A DNA stretch of 64,000 nt from Pseudomonas atagonensis. Its GTDB lineage: Bacteria > Pseudomonadota > Gammaproteobacteria > Pseudomonadales > Pseudomonadaceae. This document shows, piece after piece, positions 45,894-54,411 of the stretch (within the stretch, counting starts at the first letter, position 1; each line of letters opens with the position of its first letter). The stretch lies in contig NZ_VXCA01000016.1 of NCBI RefSeq assembly GCF_011369485.1, positions 62,001 to 126,000 of the forward strand, written 5' to 3'. The notes under the pieces were generated by a model that saw only the letters and a program-made list of their open reading frames with translations, did not search any database and was not told where the DNA came from. Made by a program: the position numbers and the translations under genes.

Positions 45894-48062
45894 ATGCACA
45901 ACGACGGGAATGTAGTGCCTTTGCACAAGGCCGCTACCGATCAGGCGATTCACTCGCCGCTCGCCCGCCTGCCTGTGATTCTGCTTCAGGTTCGCGACAA
46001 GGCAGCGCAGCAACTGCGCCACGGATTGCAGGAATTGTTCGATAACGCCGACGACACCCTGTTTGAAATGGCGGATCGGGCACGCAACGACGTCGAGCAA
46101 AACATCTTTTTTGAAGCCATGCGCGACCTGCGCCTCAAGCGCAAAAACATCGAGCGTGGCTTTCTCGAGCAATTCTTCGAAGCCTTCGTCGGCCTCACTC
46201 AACAAGACGCTGCTGCGCACACGTTACCGCCCACACTGATGTTTGAAGAGTCGGCGCCACGCACCGATGACATGGAGCGCAGCGTGGCCGTCGAAAGCAT
46301 GGTCGGCCGGGTTCTCAAGCGCGACGGCTTTGCCCTTGATCAACTGACCGCGCGGCTCAACGCGCTGCTCGGCAAGCCCCTCGATGACCGGCACAACCCG
46401 CTGGGCCCGGCAATGCTCTGCGAGTTCTTCATGCAGGCCGGGCGAAACCTCGGTGTGGAGATCAAGGTCAAGCTGATCCTGCTCAAGCTGTTCGAACGTT
46501 ATGTGCTGACCGACACCGAGCAACTGTATGCCGAAGCCAATCAACTGCTGCTCGCCACCGGTGTCTTGCCCGAGTTGAAGCCAGCCCCGGCGCGGCGAGC
46601 GCTGGATCGTGCGGTGGCCAGCGTACAGCGCGAAGAGAGCGACGAGCCGGCACCCGCCGATGAAGGCGTGCAGGAAGTCTTTGCCGCGTTGCAAGAGTTG
46701 TTGCTGCATGTGCGGGGCAGCGTCGCGCCGACCCTGGAATCCAACGTCAGTGTTCAGCCCATCACCACCCGCGACCTGCTGCGCCTGCTCTCGCACCTGC
46801 AACAATACGTGCCGGCGCTGGCGGCGCAGGACGATTTCGATCTGCGTAATCAGCTCGAACAGCTGCTGACCCGGGTCAGCGTGAAAAGTGGCAAGTCGCG
46901 AGTCGTCGCCGGTGCTGACGAAGATGTGATCAATCTGATCGCCATGGTTTTCGACTGCATGCTCGATGATCGCAACCTGCCGGATTCGCTCAAGGCACTG
47001 ATTGCCCGTCTGCAGATTCCGATGCTCAAGGTTGCCGTCATCGACAAAAGCTTCTTCAGCCGCAGCAGTCACCCGGCGCGTCGATTGCTCAACGAAATCG
47101 CCGAGGCGGCGATGGGCTGGGGCGATTGTGATGGCCAGGCGCGCGACAGCCTGTACCTGCGCATCGAGCAAGTGGTGCAGCGTTTGCTGAGCGATTTTGT
47201 CGATGATCCGGCGATTTTCTCCGAGCTGCTGGCGGACTTCCTCGCTTTCACCAGCGACGAGCGCCGTCGCAGCGAATTGCTGGAACAGCGCTTGCGGGAT
47301 GCCGAAGAGGGACGGGCGAAAACCGAGCTGGCCCGGCGCCGGGTCGAGCGTGCGTTGAATCAGGCGCTGCTGGGTCAAGTCCTGCCGCCGACAGTGGTGG
47401 GTTTCGTCCAGCAAGCCTGGAGCAAAGTGCTGCTGCTGACGTGCCTCAAGCATGGTGACCAGTCCGCCGAGTGGCAGGCCGATGTACAAACCATGGAGCA
47501 ACTGATCTGGAGCGTGCAGCGCCATACCGAAGCAGACGCGGGCCTGCGCTTGCTCGCGCTGGTGCCGGGTTTGCTCAAGGCACTGCGCGATGGCCTGACC
47601 AGTTCAGCGTTCGATCCGTTTGCCACCAGCGAGTTTTTCAGCGAACTGGAAGCCCTGCACGTACGAGTGCTGGAACCCGACGTGGGGGCTCAGCCAGTCG
47701 ACGCCGTGGTCGAAGTTTCGCAGCAGATTGTGTTGAGCGACGAGGGGGGCGCGGCTGCGGCAGCGCTGCCCCGTGACGATGCAGGTCTGCGTCAGGTCGA
47801 GCAATTGCGTCTGGGCAGTTGGGTGGCGTTTCAGGAGGACGAAGAGCACACCCTGCGCTGCAAACTCGCGGCGATCATCGAAGTCACCGGCCAGTACGTG
47901 TTCGTCGATCGAACCGGTATGAAAGTGCTTGAACGCAGCCGCGTCGATCTGGCCCTGGAATTGCGCCGTGGCACCGCGCGTGCGCTGGACGACACCTTGC
48001 TGTTCGACCGCGCGCTGGAGTCGGTGCTGGGCAATCTGCGGCGACTCAATCACGCCAAGTGA
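45894..48062 (+). CDS. DUF1631 domain protein
   Basis: 722 residues, cytoplasmic, no signal or membrane segment. It matches DUF1631, long helical proteins of unknown function widespread in Pseudomonas, as seen in ARLPVILLQVRDKAAQQLRH and MRDLRLKRKNIERGFLEQFF, then LMFEESAPRTDDMERSVAVE. The last 90 residues (about 630-720: LRLGSWVAFQEDEEHTLRCK, YVFVDRTGMKVLERSR) look like a PilZ-type beta domain, though the RxxxR cyclic-di-GMP motif is not obvious. CAGGAGG precedes the ATG. It lies between nadC and ampD on the ampDE strand. Some members were once annotated as thymidine phosphorylase; nothing here supports that. Confidence 0.85.
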   Translation: MHNDGNVVPLHKAATDQAIHSPLARLPVILLQVRDKAAQQLRHGLQELFDNADDTLFEMADRARNDVEQNIFFEAMRDLRLKRKNIERGFLEQFFEAFVGLTQQDAAAHTLPPTLMFEESAPRTDDMERSVAVESMVGRVLKRDGFALDQLTARLNALLGKPLDDRHNPLGPAMLCEFFMQAGRNLGVEIKVKLILLKLFERYVLTDTEQLYAEANQLLLATGVLPELKPAPARRALDRAVASVQREESDEPAPADEGVQEVFAALQELLLHVRGSVAPTLESNVSVQPITTRDLLRLLSHLQQYVPALAAQDDFDLRNQLEQLLTRVSVKSGKSRVVAGADEDVINLIAMVFDCMLDDRNLPDSLKALIARLQIPMLKVAVIDKSFFSRSSHPARRLLNEIAEAAMGWGDCDGQARDSLYLRIEQVVQRLLSDFVDDPAIFSELLADFLAFTSDERRRSELLEQRLRDAEEGRAKTELARRRVERALNQALLGQVLPPTVVGFVQQAWSKVLLLTCLKHGDQSAEWQADVQTMEQLIWSVQRHTEADAGLRLLALVPGLLKALRDGLTSSAFDPFATSEFFSELEALHVRVLEPDVGAQPVDAVVEVSQQIVLSDEGGAAAAALPRDDAGLRQVEQLRLGSWVAFQEDEEHTLRCKLAAIIEVTGQYVFVDRTGMKVLERSRVDLALELRRGTARALDDTLLFDRALESVLGNLRRLNHAK

Positions 48063-48126
48063 TCGCGCGGCGGGGGCCGATCACGGCATACTGGGCGCCA
48101 ACACAGTCGGCGTTGAAGGAATCGGT

Positions 48127-48687
48127 ATGCAGTTGGATCCCGCTAGCGGGTGGTGTCACGGGGTGAAAGTCTGCCCATCGCCCAACTTCAATGAACGCCC
48201 TGCGGGCGAAATTTCCCTGTTGGTGATCCACAACATCAGCCTGCCGCCGGCGCAATTTGCCACCGGCAAGGTGCAGGAGTTTTTCCAGAACCGTCTGGAC
48301 GTCACCGAACATCCCTACTTTGCGGGAATTGCCGACCTGCGGGTCTCGGCGCATTTTCTGATCGAACGTGACGGCCGCGTCACCCAGTTTGTCTCCTGTC
48401 TTGAACGGGCGTGGCATGCCGGCGTGTCGGTATTCGAGGGGCGCGAAACCTGTAACGATTTTTCCGTGGGCATCGAGCTCGAAGGCACCGATGAACTGCC
48501 GTTCACCGATGCGCAGTATCAAGCGTTGACGGCGCTGACGCGCCAGTTGCAAAGGGCATTTCCGGCTATCACCGGCGCTCGCATTTGCGGGCACAGCGAC
48601 ATCGCACCCGGGCGCAAGACCGATCCTGGCCCGGCATTCGACTGGGCGCGTTACCGCGCAGCCCTGGCACAAGAGGAAGGACAATGA
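48127..48687 (+). CDS. ampD: 1,6-anhydro-N-acetylmuramyl-L-alanine amidase AmpD
   Basis: 186 residues from ATG 48127, preceded by GAAGGAAT. It is a cytoplasmic zinc amidase (Amidase_2) that trims anhydro-muropeptides during wall recycling and so keeps AmpR-controlled beta-lactamase low. Zinc ligands are the His in ISLLVIHNISLPP, a later His, and the Asp of HSDIAPGRKTDPGPAFDW. There is no signal peptide. Its stop overlaps the ampE start. Loss of AmpD raises AmpC in P. aeruginosa; the gene here looks intact. Confidence 0.97.
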   Translation: MQLDPASGWCHGVKVCPSPNFNERPAGEISLLVIHNISLPPAQFATGKVQEFFQNRLDVTEHPYFAGIADLRVSAHFLIERDGRVTQFVSCLERAWHAGVSVFEGRETCNDFSVGIELEGTDELPFTDAQYQALTALTRQLQRAFPAITGARICGHSDIAPGRKTDPGPAFDWARYRAALAQEEGQ

Positions 48688-49523
48688 GTTTTCTGGTGTT
48701 ACTGCTGGCGGTCTGGATCGAGAAGTTCTCGGCCCTGCGCCATCGGGTTCAACGCGATGGCGGATGGATCCGCGAACTGCACAAACTCGAAAGCAACGAG
48801 CGACTGGCGACACAGCCATGGCTGGTGCTGACGATTCTGGTGTTGTTGCCGGTGGCCCTGCTGGGATTGTTGCTGGTGGTACTGGAGCCGGTGGCCTATG
48901 GCTTGCTGGCCCTGCCGGTGCATTTGCTGGTGGTGATTTACAGCCTGGGGCGTGGTGACTTGCTCGGTGGTCTGGGGCCGTTTCGCGATGCCTGGCGCCG
49001 TGAAGACCTGCAAGCGGCGGCGCATGTTGCCAAGCGTGACCTGAATATCTGCGCCGACAGCGGCGAGCAATTGCTCGACCGGGTGCAAGGGCACTTGTTG
49101 TGGCAGGCCTATCAAAGCTTCTTCGCGGTGATTTTCTGGTACTTCGTGCTAGGCCCGGTGGCGGCGCTGGCCTACCGTTTGCTGGCGCTGGCCGAAGAAC
49201 ACGGGCAAAACCCGGCGCTGGTCGAGCGTGCTGCGCAGTTGCGCCATGCTTTCGACTGGCTGCCGGTGCGCCTGCTGGCGGCGAGTTTTGCCTTGGTCGG
49301 CAACTTTGTCGCGGTCAGCCGGGTGATGCTGCATGAGTTGCTGAACTGGAACATCAGCGCGGCGCACCTGATCAACAAGGTCGGCCTGGCCGCCGGTGAA
49401 ATTCCGCCGCCGGTTGTCGGCCCGGAAGGCATCACCACCCTCGATTGCCTGTGGGAACTGCTGCTGCGCGCTGCCGTGCTGTGGTATGCCGGTTTTGCCT
49501 TGTGGACAGTCCTGATCCACTGA
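48684..49523 (+). CDS. ampE: Regulatory inner-membrane protein AmpE
   Basis: 279 residues from ATG 48684, overlapping ampD by four bases with GAGGAAGG before it. Four or five membrane segments, at about 48-68, 70-92, 145-165, 195-215 and 258-278. It starts MSFLVLLLAVWIEKFSALRH and includes GRGDLLGGLGPFRDAWRRED and HLLWQAYQSFFAVIFWYFVLG. The AmpE/CobD-like family is of unclear biochemical role; it is linked with AmpD in sensing wall damage. Confidence 0.94.
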   Translation: MSFLVLLLAVWIEKFSALRHRVQRDGGWIRELHKLESNERLATQPWLVLTILVLLPVALLGLLLVVLEPVAYGLLALPVHLLVVIYSLGRGDLLGGLGPFRDAWRREDLQAAAHVAKRDLNICADSGEQLLDRVQGHLLWQAYQSFFAVIFWYFVLGPVAALAYRLLALAEEHGQNPALVERAAQLRHAFDWLPVRLLAASFALVGNFVAVSRVMLHELLNWNISAAHLINKVGLAAGEIPPPVVGPEGITTLDCLWELLLRAAVLWYAGFALWTVLIH

Positions 49524-49723
49524 CTGATTCCACAGATATTCATTGTGGTGAGGGGGCCAAGCCCCTTCCCCACAAGATGTACGGCCCGTGCAGCGTAGTC
49601 GTTAACCTTAAGTTACAAAACCTCCCTTCGATTTGAGCTATACAGAGATGGCGCCCGATAGTGGCTATCTGCTGTCGCCTCGCGCCTGCCAATAAAAACA
49701 AGAAAAACCAAGGGAGACTTCCA

Positions 49724-51754
49724 GTGAAGAGCTTGCTCTATCCCGCCGTCTCGCTGATGAACCGTCTGAGCTTCGGTATGAAGTTCAGCTTGATCAGCGT
49801 GCTGTTCCTGGTGCCGATGCTGGTGACCAATTTCTATCTGGTGCGCGATTCCTATCGCGAATTCCAGGGCACTCGGGTCGAACTGCAAAGCCTCGATGTG
49901 CTCGGCAGCAGCCTGACCCTACGCCGGGATCTGGAGACCCTCAACAACCTGGTGCAGATCAACGTCACCCTCGGCCAGTCCGGTAAGGCCGGAAACGTCG
50001 AAGCGCAAATCACCAGCCTCGAACAAGCGGTGCTGACGCGTCTGCAAGGGCTGGCCGCGATGACCGACGATCCCGAGCAGATCAAGGTGTTCGACGGCAA
50101 ACGCGATGAAATGATTGCCGCGTTCAAGGCCCAGCAGGTGGAAAACTCGCTGCAAAGCAAAAGTGCGCTGATTGGCAAGTTGGTGGCCAGTGCGCAGATT
50201 TTCAGTCAGATCATCACCAGTCAGGCGGGCCTGAGCCGGGACAACCAGAGCGACATCCGTCAGCTCAGTGAACTGATCACCCTGATCACGCCGACTGTGA
50301 CGCAAACCCTCGGCGAAGGCCGGGCCATGGGTTCGTACTCGCTGGGGCAGGGCTTTCTCAACAGTGCGTCGAGCACGCGCTTCGATGAGCTGTTGGTGCA
50401 ACTCGAAAAACTCCATGCCGAATACGGCCTGAAATTGCAGGACGCCCTCGGCTCCAGCAAAGCCGCGCGTGAAACCCTCAGTGTTCAGGCCGATAGCAGC
50501 AAGGCAACGCTCAAGCAGGCCAGCGAGCTTTTTGAGGAGCAAGTCGTGGTCGCTGACACCCTCGATGCTCCGTGGCAGGCGTTTTATGATCAGGTCACCG
50601 GGCTGATGGACAAGACGTATCAGCTCAACGAAGCAACGCTGAAATTCCTCGACACGCAACTGCAGCAGCGTCTGACGCAGAACCGCACGCACATGGTCTT
50701 GCAGGCCGTGGCGCTGTCGGTGGTCTTTGTGCTGATTTTCTATCTCTACGGCGGCTTCTACGCCTCGACCCGCACCACGCTCAAGCGTCTGGGCGCGATG
50801 ATGGACAAGGTGGCGGCGGGCGACATGACGGTCAACTTCAAGGCCAACAGCCGCGATGAGCTGGGCGAGTTGGGCGAAGTGTTCAACGGCACGGTGAAGA
50901 AGATTCACGACTTGATCGAACGGGTCGGCCAGACCGTCGGCGAGGTCGAGCGTCAGGCCGGGCAGGTCGAAAATGTCTCGGCACAAAGCAATCAGGCCGT
51001 TGCCGGGCAGCGTACACAGATCGAGCAAGTGGCGACGGCGATGAATCAGATGTCGGCGACCTCCCAGGAAGTGGCCCGCAGCGCGGCGGCTGCGGTGAGC
51101 AGCGCGCACAGCGTCAACGATGAAACCATCAGCGGACGTGGGCTGGTGGAGTCGCAGCAGGGCAGCATTGCCGCGCTGGCCAGCGAGATTGATCAGTCAG
51201 TGCTGGTGATCAATCAACTGGCGAGTGACAGCCAATCGATCAGTCGTGTGCTGGAAGTTATCAAAAGCATCGCCGAGCAGACCAACCTGCTGGCGCTCAA
51301 CGCCGCCATCGAAGCGGCGCGGGCGGGTGAGCAGGGACGCGGTTTCGCCGTGGTGGCGGACGAAGTGCGCACACTGGCCAAACGCACCCAACAATCGACC
51401 GAAGAAATCGAACAGATGATCGCCAAATTGCATGGCGGTGTCGGTGCAGCGGTGAAGGCCATGGGCGTCAGTCATCAGATGGCCAATGGCACGGTGGGCC
51501 AGTCGGAAAAGGTCCAGCAGGCGCTGGAAAACATCCTCGGTGCTGTCGGCATGATCGTTGATCAGAACCAGCAGATTGCCGCGGCCGTCGAACAGCAAAC
51601 CGCTGTGGCCCACGATATTGACCAGAACATCGTCGAAATCAACCGCGCCGGGGAGCGCACGGCGCAAGGCGCACATCAGACCGAAGACGCCAGTCGGGCG
51701 TTGTCGGCGCAGGTGGTGGAGCTAAAACAGCTGATCAGCGCATTCCGTGTCTGA
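49724..51754 (+). CDS. Methyl-accepting chemotaxis protein
   Basis: 676 residues from GTG 49724 (read MKSLLYPAVSLMNRLSFGMKF), chosen because AGGGAG lies eight bases upstream. TM1 (about 19-38), a helical periplasmic sensor of about 285 residues, TM2 (about 325-345), HAMP (about 350-400), then the signalling domain. The highly conserved hairpin tip is IAEQTNLLALNAAIEAARAG and EQGRGFAVVADEVRTLAKRT. It should signal through CheA/CheW; the ligand is unknown. No sigma-28 promoter was evident in the 200-base gap after ampE, which otherwise shows nothing. Confidence 0.94.
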   Translation: MKSLLYPAVSLMNRLSFGMKFSLISVLFLVPMLVTNFYLVRDSYREFQGTRVELQSLDVLGSSLTLRRDLETLNNLVQINVTLGQSGKAGNVEAQITSLEQAVLTRLQGLAAMTDDPEQIKVFDGKRDEMIAAFKAQQVENSLQSKSALIGKLVASAQIFSQIITSQAGLSRDNQSDIRQLSELITLITPTVTQTLGEGRAMGSYSLGQGFLNSASSTRFDELLVQLEKLHAEYGLKLQDALGSSKAARETLSVQADSSKATLKQASELFEEQVVVADTLDAPWQAFYDQVTGLMDKTYQLNEATLKFLDTQLQQRLTQNRTHMVLQAVALSVVFVLIFYLYGGFYASTRTTLKRLGAMMDKVAAGDMTVNFKANSRDELGELGEVFNGTVKKIHDLIERVGQTVGEVERQAGQVENVSAQSNQAVAGQRTQIEQVATAMNQMSATSQEVARSAAAAVSSAHSVNDETISGRGLVESQQGSIAALASEIDQSVLVINQLASDSQSISRVLEVIKSIAEQTNLLALNAAIEAARAGEQGRGFAVVADEVRTLAKRTQQSTEEIEQMIAKLHGGVGAAVKAMGVSHQMANGTVGQSEKVQQALENILGAVGMIVDQNQQIAAAVEQQTAVAHDIDQNIVEINRAGERTAQGAHQTEDASRALSAQVVELKQLISAFRV

Positions 51755-51775
51755 CTGCGGTCGACGGATCAAAAA

Positions 51776-51797
51776 GTGGGAGCGGGCTCGCTCCCAC
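51776..51797. repeat. REP-type palindrome after the chemoreceptor gene
   Basis: GTGGGAGC, GGGCTC, GCTCCCAC: the core of the common Pseudomonas REP sequence, folding into an 8-bp hairpin 22 bases past the stop. It may double as a transcription end. Confidence 0.85.
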
Positions 51798-51939
51798 AAG
51801 GTTCAGGCGTTTTCAGAAACTTTTGTAATACTTTTCCACTTTCAGTCGTAGGCCGAATCCTGTTTTTCTCCCGGCTCTGGCTTTTCGTCATCAATGAGCC
51901 AGTATCTCTGTTCATCTGATCGCGTAGAGGAGGCCGCTC

Positions 51940-52329
51940 ATGTCCGTTGCAACCCTGGGAGTCCAGGGCCGCTGTGCCCATTGCGCGCAGACGCTGGTGC
52001 TCAAGCCCTGGCAACTCAACGCCATCGCGATCAACGAATCATTCACCTGCGAACACTGTCAGCAAGCCCTGGAGCTGCGTTGCCCCCAGCAGATCAAGCG
52101 CTTCAAGTCGCTCGATTCGCTGGCGTTGTTGCGCTTCAGCGCGTCGGTGACGGTGTGCACCGCGTTGCTGGTGGCGTTGGTGATGGAGTGGGTGGGGCTG
52201 CTCAGTGTCACCGAACAGTTGAATGCCTCGCTGATCACGATTTTCGTGTACTTCGTGGTCGTTCGTTATGCGCGCCATCGTCAGCACATGACGCTGATTC
52301 TCGAGGCCGCCAAGGCTCACGCCGACTGA
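51940..52329 (+). CDS. Small zinc-ribbon membrane protein, unknown function
   Basis: 129 residues. An N-terminal treble of CxxC pairs, CAHCAQTLVLKP and CEHCQQALELRCPQQ, looks like a zinc ribbon (about residues 12-50). Two hydrophobic segments follow (about 68-88 and 92-112), then a basic end RYARHRQHMTL. GAGGAGG-type purines (AGAGGAGG at 51926-51933) precede the ATG. It may be a membrane-tethered metal-site protein; I do not recognise a named family. It lies between the chemoreceptor and the convergent tatD-like gene. Confidence 0.8.
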   Translation: MSVATLGVQGRCAHCAQTLVLKPWQLNAIAINESFTCEHCQQALELRCPQQIKRFKSLDSLALLRFSASVTVCTALLVALVMEWVGLLSVTEQLNASLITIFVYFVVVRYARHRQHMTLILEAAKAHAD

Positions 52330-53106
52330 TTACCAGCCAAACACAGCGCAGCTGTTGGCGGTGCTGGCAGTGGCCAACTGCTGCGGGCTGATCTTCATCA
52401 ATCCGGCCAGTGCCGCACAGATCGCCGGCAGGTGTGCCGGGCTGTTGCGCTGGCCGGGGAACATCGCGGGCGCCATGTCCGGTGAGTCGGTTTCCAGCAC
52501 AATCGAGTCCAGCGGCAAATCCGCCAGCACCCGATGCATGCGCAACGCCTGTGGCCAGGTCGGCGCGCCGCCCAAGCCGAGTTTGAAACCGAGTCTGAGG
52601 TACTCGCGCGCTTCTTCACGGCTGCCGGCGAACGCGTGGATGATCCCGGCCCGCTTGAGTTTGAAACGCTTGAGTGTGGCAATCACTGCCGCGTGGCTTC
52701 GGCGCACATGGATCAGCGCCGGCAAATTGAAATCCGCCGCCACTTGCAGCTGCGCTTCGAACAGCGCCTGCTGCCGTTCGCGGTCGAGGGTTTCGATGAA
52801 GTAGTCCAGACCAATCTCGCCCACCGCGCACAATTGGCGATGACCGCGTAATCGCGTCAGCCAGTCGCCAAGCGCCTGCAAATCTTCGGGGCGATGCTGA
52901 TCGAGATACACCGGATGCAAACCGAACGCCGCGTACAAGTCAGCGTCGCTTTGCACCAGATCCCACACCCGTTGCCAGTTAGCTTCATAGACACCCAACA
53001 CCACTATCCGCCGCACCCCGAGGGTGCGGCTTTCGGCCAGTAACGCCGAGCGATCGGCGTCGAAGTCGGGGAAGTCGAGGTGAGTGTGGGTGTCGATCAG
53101 CTCCAC
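52330..53106 (-). CDS. TatD family metal-dependent hydrolase
   Basis: 258 residues, a TIM-barrel metal-dependent hydrolase of the TatD group (deoxyribonuclease-like). Metal-site residues are visible: MELIDTHTHLDFPDFDADR (HxH), CAVGEIGLDYF (Glu), LPALIHVRRSHAAV (His), GIIHAFAGS (His) and SIVLETDSPDMAP (Asp). It is the YjjV/TatD-like branch; the natural substrate is uncertain, with 3'-5' DNase activity known for relatives. It lies three bases past the stop of cra on the same strand and may be co-transcribed with it. Confidence 0.93.
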   Translation of the reverse strand: MELIDTHTHLDFPDFDADRSALLAESRTLGVRRIVVLGVYEANWQRVWDLVQSDADLYAAFGLHPVYLDQHRPEDLQALGDWLTRLRGHRQLCAVGEIGLDYFIETLDRERQQALFEAQLQVAADFNLPALIHVRRSHAAVIATLKRFKLKRAGIIHAFAGSREEAREYLRLGFKLGLGGAPTWPQALRMHRVLADLPLDSIVLETDSPDMAPAMFPGQRNSPAHLPAICAALAGLMKISPQQLATASTANSCAVFGW

Positions 53107-53109
53107 GGT

Positions 53110-54105
53110 TCAGTCCCGGTGAATACGCTGCTTGAAGGTCCGCGCGATGGCTTGCACCCCCGGCTTGTATTCCGATTGTTCAACGGCGGCCAGCGCCAGC
53201 TCCAGCGCCTTGTCGGCGATCAACTGGTGCTGCTGGGCCATGGCGTTGACCGGCAGCGGCAGGAAGTCCAGCAACTGCGTATCGCCGAAGGTGCCGAGGC
53301 GCAACGGGCGGGATTTCAGCGGGAAGTCATGCAGCGCATCGAACACACCCTGCAACAGCACGTAGGAAGTGGTTACCAGCGCATCCGGCAAATGCCCCAG
53401 ACGTTGCAGGAGTTCTTCCATCAATTGCTTGCCGCATTCACGGCTGAAGGACTCGGCGTGCTCGATCAGCACTTCGCCTTTGAACTCGCCCAGCGCTTGC
53501 TTGAAGCCGGCGGCACGTTCCTGGCTGATGCTCAGTTCCGGACGGGCGCCGAGCAGCACGATCTGTTTTGGCTGCGGATCGAGCAGGCTTTGCGTGAGGT
53601 GCAGGCTGGCTTCGCGGTCGTCACTGATCACCGAGCAGAAATGCTCAGGGTCCATGACCCGGTCGATAGCGATGATCGGCGTGCCCTTGGCCTGCAACTG
53701 ACGATAACTGTCATCACCGGCCGGCAGGCAACTGGCGACAATCAACGCATCGCAGCGCCGGGCGCGGAACAGTTGCAGCAACTGGCGTTCGCTGTCCGGC
53801 GCGTCGTCGGAACTGGCGATCAGCAACTGATAACCGCGTGCTCGTGCGCCTTGTTCCAGCAATTTGGCGATTCGTGCGTAACTGGGGTTTTCCAGATCCG
53901 GCAGAATAAAACCCAGCGTGCGCGTGTGCCGGCTGCGCAGCCCGGCCGCTTGTGGATTGGGCGTAAAGCCGTGCAGGTCGACTACCGCGCGCACGCGTTC
54001 GACGGTCGCGTTGCTGATGCGCTGCTGTTCGGCCTTGCCATTGATGACGTAGCTGGCGGTGGTCACGGACACTCCGGCCAACCGCGCGATATCACTGAGT
54101 TTCAA
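53110..54105 (-). CDS. cra: Catabolite repressor/activator Cra (FruR)
   Basis: 331 residues of the LacI/GalR family. The N-terminal helix-turn-helix MKLSDIARLAGVSVTTASYV is followed by the hinge helix, then a periplasmic-binding-type effector domain (about 60-331) with LGFILPDLENPSYARI and IASSDDAPDSERQLLQLF. In pseudomonads Cra responds to fructose-1-phosphate and represses the fructose PTS. It is divergent from fruBKA across a perfect Cra operator, and tatD-like follows it closely. Confidence 0.95.
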   Translation of the reverse strand: MKLSDIARLAGVSVTTASYVINGKAEQQRISNATVERVRAVVDLHGFTPNPQAAGLRSRHTRTLGFILPDLENPSYARIAKLLEQGARARGYQLLIASSDDAPDSERQLLQLFRARRCDALIVASCLPAGDDSYRQLQAKGTPIIAIDRVMDPEHFCSVISDDREASLHLTQSLLDPQPKQIVLLGARPELSISQERAAGFKQALGEFKGEVLIEHAESFSRECGKQLMEELLQRLGHLPDALVTTSYVLLQGVFDALHDFPLKSRPLRLGTFGDTQLLDFLPLPVNAMAQQHQLIADKALELALAAVEQSEYKPGVQAIARTFKQRIHRD

Positions 54106-54411
54106 CCCGGGATTTCCTTGTTGTTTCGAGCATGCCGCGAGATTTTCGCCAATCCTACCCGATTAGGGCAGACGACTTATTGCCTACGCGCATCCGACAA
54201 GTTGGACTTCAAGGATGGGACATTATCGAGTAACGTGCCGATCAATCTAGATTAAACGTTTCAGCAAGCGTATTTTCTACGTTTTAGACGCCTTTGGCCG
54301 GTTCTGCCGTGAAACCGCCAAAACTGCCGCTGAAAAGCAGGCTGCCCAGCGCCTAAGCTGCAACCATTGAAAACAATACCTGGCGTCATCAGGCGCCAAA
54401 AAGGAGATCGC
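54106..54411. other. cra-fruB divergent regulatory region (306 bases)
   Basis: No gene. It carries the Cra operator at 54252-54263, a weak -35-like TTGGAC at 54202-54207, and the fruB ribosome site AAGGAG at 54400-54405. Direct C/G-rich segments at 54295-54350 repeat the theme GCCG/AAAC without a clear structure. I see no open reading frame worth reporting. Confidence 0.6.
54252..54263 (+). promoter_or_regulatory. Cra operator upstream of fruB
   Basis: TTAAACGTTTCA is identical to the operator reported for P. putida Cra at its fruB promoter. It is 149 bases before the fruB start and 147 before cra, so it could govern both. Confidence 0.9.

Noticed and set aside
49524..49723. Sigma-28 (FliA) promoter for the chemoreceptor gene
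   Set aside because: GCCCGATAG is similar to the -10, but no TAAA-type -35 stands at the right distance.
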